Source of the DNA: Danio rerio
Lineage: Eukaryota; Chordata; Actinopteri; Cypriniformes; Danionidae
Assembly (NCBI RefSeq): GCF_049306965.1
Contig: NC_133180.1
Location: forward strand, 28,845,001 to 28,909,000
Direction: 5' to 3'
Length of the DNA: 64,000 nt
Below the pieces are notes generated by a model. That model did not search any database, had not been told where the DNA came from, and worked only from the letters and a program-made list of their open reading frames with translations. This document shows positions 1 through 12,846 of this stretch, in pieces. Numbering within the stretch: the stretch's first letter is position 1; each line of letters opens with the position of its first letter. Both the position numbers and the translations under genes were made by a program.

Positions 1-713
1 CAGAGGGAAAATTGAGCCCAAGTAGAGCCACACTTTACCTCCATGCTATATTAAAGTAAGAGCAATTCAATTACAAATGATTTCTTAGGATCCATACAGT
101 GTGTAAGCTTCTGTAGCTTTAAAACATTTGGTTATGCTTCAGCTCCCATCAAACTTAATAAGAATAAAGCAGTCTGATTGATGAATGGAATAAATGCATG
201 GACGGGTGACTTCAGAATGGTTTTATTGTTTTAAATGCCCTTTTATTTCAAGTCTTATTTAAAAGAGTAGTTAAAAGAATATTGATTAAAATTGATTTGT
301 GATTGACCTTACTGAACCAGGCTAAAACATAACATACCCATTTAAATGTATGGAAATTAAGTTAACAACTTTGAAGGCCAGTTTTCTTTACGTGACCAAA
401 TCAAGTTAAAATCAAAGAACAAATTAAAACTTGTTGTTTTAAAACTTTAAAAGTTTATTTCTTCTGTTGAACACATACTTTGTAGAATGCTGGTTGTTGT
501 GACCCATTATATACCACAGTTGAAAAACGAATAACATGGAAGTCATATCGTCTTTTGTGCTCAACACAAAAACTGAAATGAACAGTGAGTACATGATGAC
601 ATTTTTTAAAGTGAACTAATCCTTTAAATGTACTTGGCATACTTACTATACAGTAGATGGCTAACAGTGTGTGACAAAAGAATCACAGTCATACTACACA
701 CATTCATACCAAA

Positions 714-1364
714 CAGCAGGAGAAACTTTTCAGCCTGTGACCCCCAAAATAACAATGCCAGTGACTCGCGACCCCAGCATTTCTTGAAGGTGGTTATAAA
801 TATACAAATGTGGCGCACACAACAATAGGCCTATATAAACACAAGCATATTTACAACACAAAAAAAGTGCAACAGGTTTACAGCCATATCATATTTATTG
901 TCATTCATTAATTTGTTTAATTTAATAGTAACCTCACCTAAAGAGACTGGTGGGCACAACATTTAATTCTATTCTTAGTTTAAGTTTGGAGAGCGCCTAT
1001 CAGAGATCCTTCTCAATATTCAGTTGTGGCCTGTTTTTTTTTATGTATTTGATTTCCATAAAGATGTCAAACTTTAATCTGGTGCTATAAAATCAATCTG
1101 CTCCATTTGACAGTATAGCTGTGCTGTTAATCTAACGTAAACACACAATCCTATGAAAAAATAACTGAAAGGCTGACGGTTTTTTATTTGCATGTTTTGT
1201 TTTTTATGTAACTATTAACAGCTTCTCTTCTGTGCGTTATGGATAAAATATGGTATTCTAATAGTATAATAAAATTTATTTGACTTTCGGAAATCACCAA
1301 GGGACCCCCTGTCACTGTCCCATGACCCCCCAGGGGGTCCCGACCCCCACTTTGGGAATCAGTG
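714..1364. mobile_element. Interspersed repeat with hAT-like ends, copy 1
   Basis: The body from about 731 to 1015 aligns by eye with 55977-56262. Both contain the phrases CTCACCTAA(A/T)GAGACTGG, GTGACTCGCGACCCC versus ATGACTCACGACCCCC, and GGTGGTTA. The right end reads CCCACTTTGGGAATCAGTG; its reverse complement resembles the left end of the second copy (CAGGGGTTCCCAA), suggesting short terminal inverted repeats. No coding capacity is seen, so it is probably non-autonomous. The exact ends and the family name are inferred. Confidence 0.5.
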
Positions 1365-3238
1365 CCATACAGTATGTCAGTTTTTTAGTGTTTACAAAGT
1401 AAATATTTATTCAAAATGAGTAAAAGAGAGCAGCTTATAACTTTTTTAAATATTTGTGGTCGCAAGAGCTTTTTTTTTTTAATGATTGCCAAGAAAATAG
1501 TTTGCACTGCTGGATTATTGTTGTTTACTGTTGCTATTGACTGATCTCATATGACTGCCTCGTTTTCCAGCCCACACACCCGTAACCACATCATCCCGGA
1601 GGAGAAAAGTTTTCTTTGGCAGAGGAACTTACATTTTTGATTTTGATTTTAGGAGAATTATGTGTTAAAAAAAAAAAAATGACTTGCATTGAAAAAATCA
1701 ATTATTATAAATACTGCAATCATTTATAGAAAAAGATTTTTTTTCTCTAATGGTCTCTTTTTGCTAATGTTGCTACTTTACATTTCACAGCGACCACAGC
1801 TGCATTTTTTACCATAAATTTCTCTCCCTCTTTTTTTTTTTTTTTTTTCAGTCTATTGTGTTTTGTATGAAGAATTCTGACAGCTGACTTCTGCATTACA
1901 CGCCATTCTCTGTCTCAATACATTAGCTGAAACACGGCGAGAGCCAGTAATGGTGTGAACTACCACGCTGATGGGAGCAGGTGCATTATGTCCTGTTCCA
2001 CAGCTGGAAATATAAACACCGTATTGACTGCAACAAGTACCTTTTATGCATTGAAATGCTCAGCTATGATGGATACTAAAAGCCACAAACCGTACTATTA
2101 GCATCTTCCCCTGCCATTTTAGTAAATACACCTAGGAATGAATAATTAGTTTGTCACTGCAACAAGCAGAATATATATTGAGAAGGTAAGTGTCGTATTA
2201 TAAAACGTAATCCATTAGCAAATATGAAGGTGAGAACAAACTGTTGTCTTGAGGGAGCCATTTCGGAACAGAGTGGGTTCCTGTACCTAAATCAATGGTC
2301 TCGAAGACAGCTGGAGTCCTACTGAGTATGTGCAGGGAGCCAGTGGATGGTAATATAACAGATATGACATATTGATGGAGGGCCTGTTTCTCTGTGTGCA
2401 TTTCACCCTTCCTTCAGTAATGGAATTAAAAGACTATTGCTAGATCCCAGCCAGCTGGATGCAGCGCTCAGAAAACAACTTTGACATTCACGAAGATATA
2501 CGCATGCACATTTATGCATACGCAAATATGCATGAAAACCTTCAGGTCTTTTTGCTTGGGGCAAGAGTGTAGTCACAGGTTTCTGTTATTGCTGATCAAA
2601 TTGGATGTTTTCACATTTCTATTTTGTCAGCTCTTGGTAAGAAATGACCTGTCGAAGAAATGCAACAGGGAACAATACAGATTTTTTTTTTGCAGTGCCA
2701 TTTTAAAAAATGGGGGGAAACATATTTCTTTGTGGTTGCTCTGTCATTTGATATTACACTGAAAAATGATCAAAACTTGTCAGTGTGATTCAATCATTTC
2801 TAGGATTTTTTAAATTGCATTAAGATTACATTAAGAAAGACTCATAAATATTAGTATCTCTGATTGGTTCTTTAATAAATTTCCCCTTATGTATTTTTTC
2901 TTTAACTTCACAACTTGGGGTTTAAACAGTTTTTAAACCTTTTAAAATTGTATCTATTTAGTTATTTATTTTCCCTTCTAGCAAGGCTGCATTTATTTTA
3001 GAAAGACTACAGTAAAAACAGCCGTATTGTAATAAATAATTGCAATTAAAATGACCCTTACTTCTATTTTTTGATCGATTTTAAAATGCAGTTATTTCTG
3101 TTATTGAATCATCCAAATAGCTCCATTGCGGCTTTTAGCCTAGGAGAGCACACATTACAAATATTGATGGATTTACATATTTTGATGAGTAATTACTTTA
3201 CAAACAATGATGATCATAAAAATAAATTAGAAATATGT
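1365..3238. other. Gene-free stretch
   Basis: This is AT-rich DNA with homopolymer runs (for example T18 near 1832-1849) and no splice-bounded open frame. The block 1880-2040 is less AT-rich than its surroundings and could be a conserved non-coding element, but nothing in the sequence alone proves that. Confidence 0.4.
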
Positions 3239-3248
3239 AATACATTTA

Positions 3249-3610
3249 GGGGCAGCACAGTGGCGCAGTGGGTAGCACAATCGCCTCACAGCAAGAAGAT
3301 CGATGGTTCAAACCCTGGCTGGGTTAGCTACCATTCCTGTGTGGAGTTTGCATTTTCTCTCTGTGTCCGTGTAGGTTTCCTCTGAGTGCTCCGGTTTCCC
3401 CCACAAGTCCAAAAAACATGCAGTACAGGTCAACTGGGTAAGCTAAATTGTCCGTAGTGTATGTGTGTGAATGAGTGTGTATGGATGTTTGCCAGTGATG
3501 GGTTGCAGCAGGAAGGGCATCCACTGTAACATATGCTGAATAAGTTGGCGGTACATTCCGCTGTGGCGACCCCTGATTAATAGAGGGACTAAGCCGAAAA
3601 GAAAATGAAA
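3249..3610 (+). mobile_element. DANA/V-type tRNA-derived SINE, near full length
   Basis: The head GGCAGCACAGTGGCGCAGTG with GGTTCAAACCC further in is a tRNA-like A box and B box, that is, an internal pol III promoter. It is followed by the V-SINE central core (GTGTGGAGTTTGCAT, TTCCCCCACA) and the 3' part GGCGACCCCTGATTAATAGA. It is flanked by an imperfect 10-bp duplication, AATACATTTA at 3239-3248 and AATGTATTTA at 3612-3621. The orientation is set by the tRNA head on the left. Confidence 0.88.
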
Positions 3611-3870
3611 TAATGTATTTAGGCCCAATCCCATTTCTACCCTAGCCCTTCCTTTTGCCCTTGAAATGAAGATTTTCCAGGACCACACTAGAAACCAAAG
3701 GGTGCGAAAATTTCACAGAATACACCAGCTACAACAGCAACATGGCTGCATATGCAAGTCAGGAGATGCACAAATTAGTATTGTTTGGCATTATTAAAAA
3801 TGTTTACAACAAACATATAAATTTAATTATTACATTGATACATCCTTTTTAAATAAAAGCATAAAATTCT

Positions 3871-3963
3871 TCAATCAACCGATCAATCAATCAATCAATC
3901 AATCAACCGATCAATCAATCAATCAATCAATCAATCAGTCAGTCAATCAATTAATCAATCAAA
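3871..3963. repeat. (CAAT)n tetranucleotide microsatellite
   Basis: About 23 units of CAAT/TCAA, with a few C-G and GTCA interruptions. No gene context. Confidence 0.9.
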
Positions 3964-4597
3964 TCCACTAAACTCAAACTTCTTTAGTGTATGTATACGC
4001 TAAGCAGAACAGAATCATTGGAGAATCACAACTGTCTAATTACTCAATGCTGTTGCATCCTCAGATAATAAAATCTCTGAAATTACAATTAGATACAACC
4101 AGCATACAGCTCGGAAAGGCTGACCAGAGGCCCAGAGCACCTGGCGAGTTAAATCACAGAACCTGATTTCTGCCAATCAGATTTCTGGTTTGCTGGTTCT
4201 AGAAATATTGTCAGGAACCATGGCATGATATACATTTCTAAATATTTTAAAGCAAATGATTTCCACATCAAGAGTGGATCACAAGTGGATCCTCCAAATC
4301 CAAACGAAATCAAATCAATTTGTTTATTTCTCTCTCCTTATACAGTATATATGCTTTATATATGTGCAGTTTTGACATGTTTACTAAGTTTGCCATTCCT
4401 TTTTGTTTGTTTTTGTGCAGCATGTTCATTAAAGTATAATCCAAACATCCAACCACAAGCTGTCCTTTACTTTCTCAAAATAGAGTTTAATGTAGTGGAA
4501 CAAAATCAACACCTTCCCTTCGCTGCCACAGAAGTGAGAGCTTATCTAAAACTTTTTATAACTAAATTTAGACATCTCTCAGGAAAGCACACCAAAA

Positions 4598-4599
<2 letters not shown>

Positions 4600-4689
<90 letters not shown>
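4600..4689. repeat. (TC)n(AC)n compound microsatellite
   Basis: About 20 CT units run directly into about 25 AC units. The open frames across it are low-complexity artefacts of the dinucleotides. Confidence 0.95.
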
Positions 4690-4695
<6 letters not shown>

Positions 4696-5216
4696 AATGT
4701 GAGAAAAGAACTGATGGCATTCTTCAAAAAAAATTTTTTCAGGTTCACGCATATTTTTGCACTTGAAAATGTGCTTATGGTTTCTTTCTCCGTGTGCATG
4801 TATTTACTTAAGTTCAGTTCAGATCACTGCATCACATTATTCTGCAGTACCATTTATCTTAAAAAACAAAATATAAATCTTAGACAAGCAATCAACATTA
4901 ACAGCGGCTAAAAGTAAGGAAGCAGCCTTATAAGGAGCTGATAATCTTCTAGCGGACTGGAAAAGATGTAGCGATTTCCAGCAAATAATGATGGAGGGTA
5001 ACAAAACAATCAATCATTGTTTCTGCTGCTTTACAGCCACTAACAATCAAATTCACTGTTTACTCAAGTGGTTCTTTAAGCCAGTTTAAAAAAAACTAAT
5101 TGTTTTTCTTGAGTCCCAGCACCTTTCCAAACTCAAAAACATAAACAAAAAAACAGACCTATAGGTACACACAATTCACTACAGTTTCAGTTGAAATTAT
5201 GATTACGAGGCAGATT

Positions 5217-6560
5217 TTTAAAGGGGTGGTCCAAAATGTATTTTTAAGGCTTGTTAGTGTTTATAAGATGCAAAGCAATGTGTGCTCATGCTTTACTTTA
5301 AACTTCCGTTATTTTTTCATATATCCTACTGATTATGTACAGCTCAGCTAACATGGCTGCTGCATGGTGGGCGCCATAGCGACCAGCGTCTTCCAGTAGA
5401 ATGCTAAAAACTTCCGTTTACAGCGTTTACAACTGTTAATTTGCGCTCCGAAAATGGGTTTTAATAGCGTTTTTAATATATTACAGAGTGTTTTTGTGTC
5501 ACACAACTTAGAAATGTGTCTGTTAACACCATTTTAATCTGTCAGATGTGGTTCAGCCCGTCAGTAATACGAGAAAAACATTTTCCTAGTTCACGTGTCT
5601 GCCGTCAGAAATACAGTGTGTGTGTGTGTGTGTGTGTGTGTATTGAAGAGCCGCTGAGCTAACAGCTGAAAGGCCGGGAACACACACACACACAAACGCA
5701 AAACTTCGCTGCATTATAGAGCAAACCGTATTATTAGCATGAAACTTATGTAAGTCATGCAATTTACAAAAATGACCAATAAAAGTCTGTTACTGATCCT
5801 CTGCAGGCTGATTTGTTGTTCATTCTAATCGCGAGCCATTTATGTTTCATTTCATGTGTTGTTTTTTCCACGGTTTGTGTTTTTCTGTCATATCGAAATG
5901 ACACGCCTATATTTTCACGGTGTAACAGTTATTAAATCAGTGAGTCAGTGAGACAGTACAGGCTGCGTATGTGTCTGTCAAACATATTGGTGAACTACAT
6001 TTGTTTGGGCTGGTTATATATTTGAAAGAAAGAGAAACTGTTGACTTTAGCGATGACAAGGCTTCATTTAAACGGCAGAAGATGCCGTCTGACAACGAGG
6101 GAAAAACGCCTCACAGCAGCTGTTTTCCATCCTATTAGATGGATTTTTTTAAATGATCAGTCCAGGAGATGGTGCTGATGGACAACAGAATTAGTTCAAA
6201 GATGATAAAAGCTGGTAAAATAAATTAAAACTATCGTTTCAAAGCTGTCCAAATGTGACTGTTACATGCATCAGCTGCTGACCGGAAGTTCTTAGCATTC
6301 TCCTTGCGCATACACGCAAAGCATCATGGGTAATTTTGTGTTCCAAGAAAAAGGTCTATAGATTGGCTCAACGTCACCAGTAAAGCATCACGCCCCTACA
6401 AGCATGCACTTTGCCTCTGCTATGTAAACACTGTTAGTCAGAGTTTGTTAGCTATATCAGTTTGAGCCTGAATCAGACAGAAAATGAGGACACATAGGAC
6501 ACAGCTGAACCAACTAACAAATAAAAATACTTAAAGGTTGTAGTTCACAATCCACAGCTT
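5217..6560. mobile_element. Possible non-autonomous DNA element
   Basis: This 1.3-kb block has GC-rich patches and blunt composition edges (AAAGGGGTGGTCC near 5221). It includes a (GT)n tract at 5617-5641 and a fragment CATCATGGGTAATTTTGTG of a type often seen in dispersed fish repeats. No terminal inverted repeats or target duplication could be established, and no open frame of note is present. The call rests on texture only. Confidence 0.3.
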
Positions 6561-6582
6561 TGTCTATTATGTTTTGAGCTGT

Positions 6583-6642
6583 AGCAACCCCTGCTTAATA
6601 AGGGGAAAATGAAGTCGAAAATGAATGAATGAATGATGTATG
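6583..6642 (+). repeat. 3'-end fragment of DANA-type SINE
   Basis: GCAACCCCTGCTTAATAAGG followed by GAAGTCGAAAATGAATGAATG matches the 3' tail of the SINE seen complete at 3.2 kb. The rest of the element is missing. Confidence 0.6.
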
Positions 6643-7164
6643 CAAAACGGAAATGTAATAAAATGGCAATGTATTTCTGTATATTTAGAGCAAGTTTGGT
6701 GCAAATTTAAAGATCTATGTACAGTTTTAAAATGTAAATTTCATTCTGTGTATTTCACTATTTCTACATATTAAAACTTTGTTTTGTGATTTTTGGATTT
6801 TCATTATTTTGCACCAAACTTATTTTTATATACATTATATTTCTATATTTTAAAAAAATGCATAAATACATTGCCATATATATTGCATTGTCATTTTCCC
6901 TATTAAATTTCAAAATGAATTTTGAAGCTTTCATTTTACTCCACATTCCCGCAGTATTTAGTGTCTTATTTCAAGTAAAACATTTTGTCAAATGCTGCCA
7001 TTCAAGACTTCTGTAGGTTTTTGTCTGAAACATGTATTCTCTTTTCTGCTGTATTTAGAGCAATTTTGTTCAATTATCTCTTCAAACGAGTGATTATCTT
7101 GTCAAGTTTAATGCTGCTATCAAAAATTCATTCAAAGTCCTTCACAGTTTTTGTAAGCCTACTT

Positions 7165-7245
7165 TGTTTTCTAACTATTAAACTATTGTGAGCGACATGT
7201 AGCTTGGAGTTTGTGGACACTGTTTTCTAACTATTAAACTATTGT
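7165..7245. repeat. 25-bp direct repeat
   Basis: The 25-bp block starting TGTTTTCTAACTATTAAACT occurs at 7165-7189 and again at 7221-7245, a 56-bp period. It lies just on the intron side of the candidate minus-strand exon at 7320-7443. Confidence 0.85.
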
Positions 7246-7319
7246 AGTATCTTCTTCAGCACAGTGTGATGTGATGACAATTGAGGTCAGCGAGAGTTTG
7301 TCATGTGGAGTTTACGTAC

Positions 7320-7443
7320 CAGTGATGAGGCCAGGCTTGGTGGGAAACACACAGATGAGGAGCGAGAACAGGCAGGCAGAGCAGGTGGTCTGGGGTCACA
7401 GGTAGACTGGATCCAGCAGACCTTCCATAGCTAATGAGGACCT
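7320..7443 (-). other. Candidate spliced exon of an unidentified minus-strand gene
   Basis: On the minus strand a branch-point-like CTAAT and a long pyrimidine tract lead to TTGGCCCAG at 7444-7452. A 124-nt, markedly GC-richer block follows, ending CACTG before the donor GTACGTAAAC. One frame is open throughout. A second frame holds a short ATG frame closed by TGA, then a hydrophobic run reading ACLFSLLICVF. It may be a 5' untranslated exon or part of a signal-peptide exon. No partner exon is visible in the window and I do not recognise the product. Confidence 0.35.
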
Positions 7444-8397
7444 CTGGGCCAAGAAAGAAAAAGGAAAAATATGTATTAGTAATGAGTAAGCAAAGCTGTT
7501 AGTTAATTGAACCTCCTTTGAAACCAAACTCACTTGGGAAAAGCCGTCAAAGGCTTATTATTCAAAGAAAGTGTTGCTCAAATAAGAAGATATTTCTCTT
7601 TTTGCATATTTGCCTCTAGGGTTCGAGTCCTTTTTATGAATTTGTCTCCTTCCTTAACGCCATTTACACTGAGGTTACACTAACCACCCTTCTTTGAATG
7701 ATCCACGCAGAAGTTAATCAGCCGCCTCTCTTGGGGGCTTTCAGTCAATGTCGTCATGTCCAGATTGTCATGGGTATCGTGCATTTACACGGGCTAACTA
7801 AGAGTGTTATGTGGTGGAGTAAAAAAAAGCATTCCACACACACTGGGATTTATGCATAATCGCTCCTGCAAAAATGGGGAAAAAAATACAAAGAGCTAGT
7901 TTCTGAAGGTAAAAAAGCCAGCAAGAGAATAGCAGGAACAATTGTGGGAACAGAAAGACAGCATCATGGCTGGATGCCTACATGTCTGATAGCAGCAGGT
8001 GTTCCTCTATGTGCGGCACAAACTCAAATGGTACTGTAACTCTACAAAAGTCCCCATTGATCGCTCTTTCTGTTTCTCTTCTTTACTTCCTTTGCTCTTT
8101 TTTGTGACCACCGAATTAAACTGCTACTTTTATGTTTTCCATTCTCTCCCTTGCTTCTCGAAACTGTTTAAGTTACCATGAAAACATCTGCAGCTAAAAA
8201 TGTCTTCATTACTATATAATACCAAATCGCTTGTTTGGTATAAACAAAACATTTCATTTACAAGTTTAAGATTGAAGATACAAGAGCTTGAATATGTATG
8301 GTCAAGGCTATAAGCAGTGTTGGTAGTGTCAAAGTTGTCAGAAGGTCCAGACTGTGTGGCTAATACTGGCTATAAGGATCCAGAGGCTGTCTCACTG

Positions 8398-8655
8398 ACA
8401 CATTCATTCATTCCATTTTCTTTGGCTTAGACTATTATTTAACAGGGATCACCACCGCCAGTCACACTGTATGTTTTATATGGCGGATGCCCTTCCAGCC
8501 GCAACCCAGTACTGTGAAACACCCATCCACTCTCACATTCACATACTCATACACTACAGCCAATTTTGTTTACCCATTTCATCCATACCACATGTCTTTA
8601 GACCGTGCTGCCCTTCACTGACATATAATGCAACTATTCACAGTCTGTTTTTTTG
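8398..8655 (-). mobile_element. DANA-type SINE, truncated
   Basis: It reads in reverse from the (CATT)n tail through CAGGGATCACCACCGCC, GGATGCCCTTCCAGCCGCAA and CCACATGTCTTTAGACCGT. It breaks off before the tRNA-like head. Confidence 0.75.
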
Positions 8656-8852
8656 ACCATCTTGTTTAGGGGCATGGAATATCCTATTATTACAACTTTC
8701 TGTAATAATAGTCCACAATGTTAATCTTATATAAAGATTCCATGCCATCAATAAAATACTATGTTTACTTTAGTCATAACCGTCTAAACTGTCACATTTG
8801 TAAACAATGGCTTTTGAAGAACATGACAGACATTTTTTTATACTGTAATATA

Positions 8853-9986
8853 CACTCACCGGCCACTTTATTAGGTACACCTTACTAGAACCGAATTGGA
8901 TCCCCTTTTGCCTTCAAAACTACCTTAATCCTTAAGGGAATAGATTCAACAAGGTACTGCAAATATTCCTCAGAGATTTTGGTCTGAAGTTGCTGCAGAT
9001 TTGTTGGCTACACATCCATGATGCAAATCTCCCTTTCCACCTAATCCCAAAGTTGCTCTATAGCTCCAACGGTGGGATTGAGTTCTGGCGACTGTGGAGG
9101 TTTGTGTACTGTGAACTCATTGTCATGTTCAAGAAACCAGTCTAAAATGATTTGTGCTTTATGACATGGTGTGTCATCCAGCTGGAAGTAGCCATCAGAA
9201 GATGGGTTCACTGTGGTCATAAAGGGATGGACATGGTCAGCAACAGTACTCAGGTAGGCTGTGGCTTTGACATGATGCTCAATTGGTACTAATGGGCCCA
9301 AAGTGTGCCAAGAAAATATCCCCCACACCCTTACACCACCACCAGCCTAAACCTTTAATAAAAGCCAAACTGGATCCATGCTTTTATGTTGTTGACGCCA
9401 AATTCTGATCCTACCATCTAATTGTCGCAGCAGAAATTGAGACTCATCAAACCAGGTGAGGTTTTTCCAATCTTCTATTGTCCAATTTTTGTGAGCTTGC
9501 GTGAATTGTAGCCTCAGTTTTCTGTTCTTGCCTAACAAGAGTGGCACCTTGTGTGGTCTTTTGCTGCTGTAGCCCATCCGCCTCAAGCTTTGACATGTGG
9601 GTCAGAGATGCTCTTCTGTATACCCTGGTTGTATTGAGTGTACTGGCCATTCTCCTCTGACTTCTGGCATTAACAAGGCATTTGCACACTGGATATTTTG
9701 TCTTTTTCGGACCATTTTCTGTAAACCCTAAAGATGGTTGTGTGTGAAAATCCTAGCAGATCAGCAGTTTCTGAAGTACTCAGACCAGCCCGTCTAGCAC
9801 CAATAACCATGCCACGTTCAAAGTCACATAAATTACCATTCTGGTGCTCAGTTTGAACTTAAGCACATCATCTTGACAATGTCTACATGCCTAAATGCAT
9901 TGAGTTGCTGCCATGTGATTGGCTGATTAGAAATTTGTGTTAACATTCAGTTGGACAGGTGCACCTAATAAAGTGGCCAGTGAGTG
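8853..9986 (-). mobile_element. Tc1-like DNA transposon with decayed transposase
   Basis: The terminal inverted repeats are CACTCACCGGCCACTTTATT at the left and, in reverse complement, CACTCACTGGCCACTTTATT at the right. They match at 28 of 30 positions and are flanked by TA target duplications (8851-8852, 9987-9988). The 1134-bp length fits the family. The minus strand encodes Tc1 transposase pieces: RKLRLQFTQAHKNW, the first catalytic aspartate in WFDESQF, the second region in FQLDDTPCHKAQI, and PPQSPELNP followed by IEQLWD carrying the glutamate of a DD34E-type site. The frame is split over at least three overlapping open frames, so the copy is inactive but could be mobilised in trans. Confidence 0.93.
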
Positions 9987-10084
9987 TATATGCCATAATA
10001 ACCAGCTGTTTGTGGCTTGTGATTCTTATACATTTCTATTAATTTTGAATAATAATATGGGACCTTGACATCTAAAAAAGGTGA

Positions 10085-10452
10085 CTAAGATTTCACTCAC
10101 TTACTATCCTTCAGCTTAGTCCCTGATTTATCAGGTGTAATCACAGAGAAATGAACTGCCAATTACTCAGGATTATGTTTACAAAGCGGATGCCCTTCTA
10201 GCTGCAATCCAGTATGCCCATGCATTCTCTCAATTACACACACTCACATTATCGACAATTTTTGTATACCTAATTCGCCTTTAGCTCATGTCTTTGGACT
10301 GTGGGGGAAACGGGAGCACCCGGAGGAAACCCACGGAAACAAAGTACGAACATGCAAACTCCAAACAGAAATGCAACCTGGTCCAACCGGGATTTCAGCA
10401 ACCAGCAACCTTCTTGCAGTAAGACAACAGTGCAAACCACTGAGACACCCTA
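10085..10452 (-). mobile_element. DANA-type SINE, near full length, diverged
   Basis: In reverse orientation it contains CAGCTTAGTCCCTGATTTAT, GCGGATGCCCTTCTAGCTGC, TTTGGACTGTGGGGGAAACG, GGAGGAAACCC and AACCTTCTTGCAGTAAGACA. The tRNA-like head is near 10430-10452. It is more diverged than the copy at 16.8 kb. Confidence 0.85.
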
Positions 10453-12505
10453 TAAGAATTAATACATAAAAATAAACCCATAAAATATCTAATTCTGGGA
10501 GACCTGTTTTTTATACAAGACCAACCCAGGCAACATGTTATTTCAAAACAGAAAAGGTCAAAATTAGTTACTTTGGTAAATTTGTCACGATCAAAAGACT
10601 GAGAAGCCCTAATATGATTTGAAAACATAAACAAAAGATCACTAAATATAATACTTATTAAAAAATACAGTTGAATTAAAAATATATATTTATTGTTAAC
10701 AAACATGACTCTCCAGCAAGACGAGACTTTCTTTCCTGGTGGAATGATGTGGTCTCAAAATTAAAGGTTAACGATGCAATTCATTCATTAAATATTCATT
10801 TAATAACAAACAGGGTTTTTTTATGAAATACATAATACATGAAAGATGACATTATATTCATTGTTTATTTTGCTGAGGGTAATGTGCATCGATGCACAAA
10901 TGTGTGAAACAGACATGTGATTATTGTGCTGAAAGGTTTATTGCTTTCTGAGGGGAACGGAGATAACAAGGTATCAAAAGTATTGAAGATTAAGTTCTTC
11001 ATCTGTGCACGATAACATGGTATTGTATCTGCATGAAAGAATACCTGTGTGAACGACAGCACAAAATTAATTAAAACCCAGAATGACATCAGAAGGTGAT
11101 ATTTCAAGCCCACGTTCAAAAGCATCCAGTTACACAGCACTATCATCACAGCTTGCTACTCGACGCAGGTAATTATTTACAAATCCACCAAGACAATTAC
11201 CAGTTGCCTTTATTTTGATAAAATATTCAAGATAACGGACCCATAAATCTTGTTAAAAAACATTGTTTAAACAAACAGTTTAACAAACCTCCTATTTTAA
11301 CTGTGATGACTTCCATGAGGCTGGAAAACAAGGCGGGAAAGAGAAACATAAAATTAAACAAAGACTCATAGCAACCCACTGTTATCTCTAAAAACAAGTC
11401 TTAAACGTTCCTGTTGATGTTTAAAGCTCTTGTCGTTTCGAGTTTGATTGACGCCTGTGATCGTCAACAGTAATGCTTACATTTACTGTAAATGTGCGTA
11501 GAAGATCTAAATCCCAAGTGTGTTTATTTGGCGTTCGAATTTGCCTGCATTTAAACGATAGCACTAAAAGTCATGAGAAAGCCCAGATCCACCTTGACAT
11601 GTCGCTGCATTAATCAATAGACTAAACAGGAGCGATTTGTTTAGATTTTACTTTGGCGAGCAGGTTTTGGTGGATGGTGAGATGCAATAAACACTTTCAA
11701 AGGCTTCTTCACATGAACGAGTGGATTGATCGCATCCAAACCTAAGCTAAAACAAGAAGCATGTGTGCTGAAGTGCAACAGAGAAGCTCTTACTGCGGTA
11801 ATTCAAACAGACTCCATATCGGGATGTCAGAGGATGGATAATTGGAATGCTAAAGCTGGTTGCCTAGGTGATTTTCGGGAGCTTGCGTTTGGATTTTGTC
11901 AGAGTTTGGCAGATAAAAGGTAGCAGCATGGCTGTGATTTGCAAAAAGCTTAGTGGTGTCTCCACACAGCACCCCTATCGTTCATCAGTATTCATCTACT
12001 GGGCTCCCGAAAAGCGCTATTGAGCTATCGTTAAAGGTAGGATTAGAACAGGGTGACCCCTACACCTCTGATTAAGTGCGTCCCGCCAGTTGAGTCACTG
12101 CAATGCATTCCTATAGTCTCTAACACTTACATGCAATTAGTTGCTGGAATTACATAATTGCTCTCACCATGAGGGCATCAATTATTAAAATTACCCTAAA
12201 GTCTAAAGAACAAGAGACTGAGAAAAGAACTCCAGGTGGGAGGAAAATTGAAGTGATGAAGGCCTCAGTGACATAACAAAAGTGTTCATACCGATTTGTG
12301 TGTGTGTATCTTGTATTCCTTACGTCATAGGGACCAAATGTCCCCACAAGTATGGCAATACTCGGCCCTCATAAAGAGAATGGCTCGTAAATCACATACA
12401 CTGAAGTATTTTGAGAATGTAAAAATACTGATTGTTTCCAGAAAATGTTGAGTTTAAGGGTAGAGTTTGGGTATAGTATATGAGGACACAAGACAAAATC
12501 TAAAC
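10453..12505. other. Gene-free stretch
   Basis: No splice-bounded or homologous coding frame is seen on either strand. The interval 12290-12500 contains GGGACCAAATGTCCCCACAA, a phrase that looks like part of a dispersed fish repeat, but its ends cannot be set. Confidence 0.4.
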
Positions 12506-12846
12506 ACACATCTCATTTACTCATTTTCCTTCATCTTAGTCCCTGATTTATTAGGGTCACCACAATGAAATAACTTTGAAATGTAATACTCTGGCATATG
12601 TTTTACACAGCGGATGCCCTCAGCACCGTGCTGGGAAACACCCATACACATTCTCATTTTCACATGTACTCCTACACTACAGCCAATTTAGTTTATCCAA
12701 TTTACTCTTTCCACATGTTTTTGGACACAGGAACACCGGGAGAACATGCAAACTTCACACAGAAATGCCAACTGGCCCAGTCAGGACTCAAACCAGCGAC
12801 CTTCTTGCTGTGAGATGACAGTGCTAACCACTGAGACACCGTGTCG
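12506..12846 (-). mobile_element. DANA-type SINE, diverged
   Basis: Reverse orientation: TTAGTCCCTGATTTATTAGG at the left, GCGGATGCCCTCAGCAC, CACATGTTTTTGGACAC, a shortened central core, and GCGACCTTCTTGCTGTGAGA with GAGACACCGTGTCG, the tRNA-like head, at the right. Confidence 0.83.

Noticed and set aside
4542-4911. Long open frames on both strands over 4225-4911
   Set aside because: They run through the (TC)n(AC)n tract, which translates without stops. There is no homology and no splice support.
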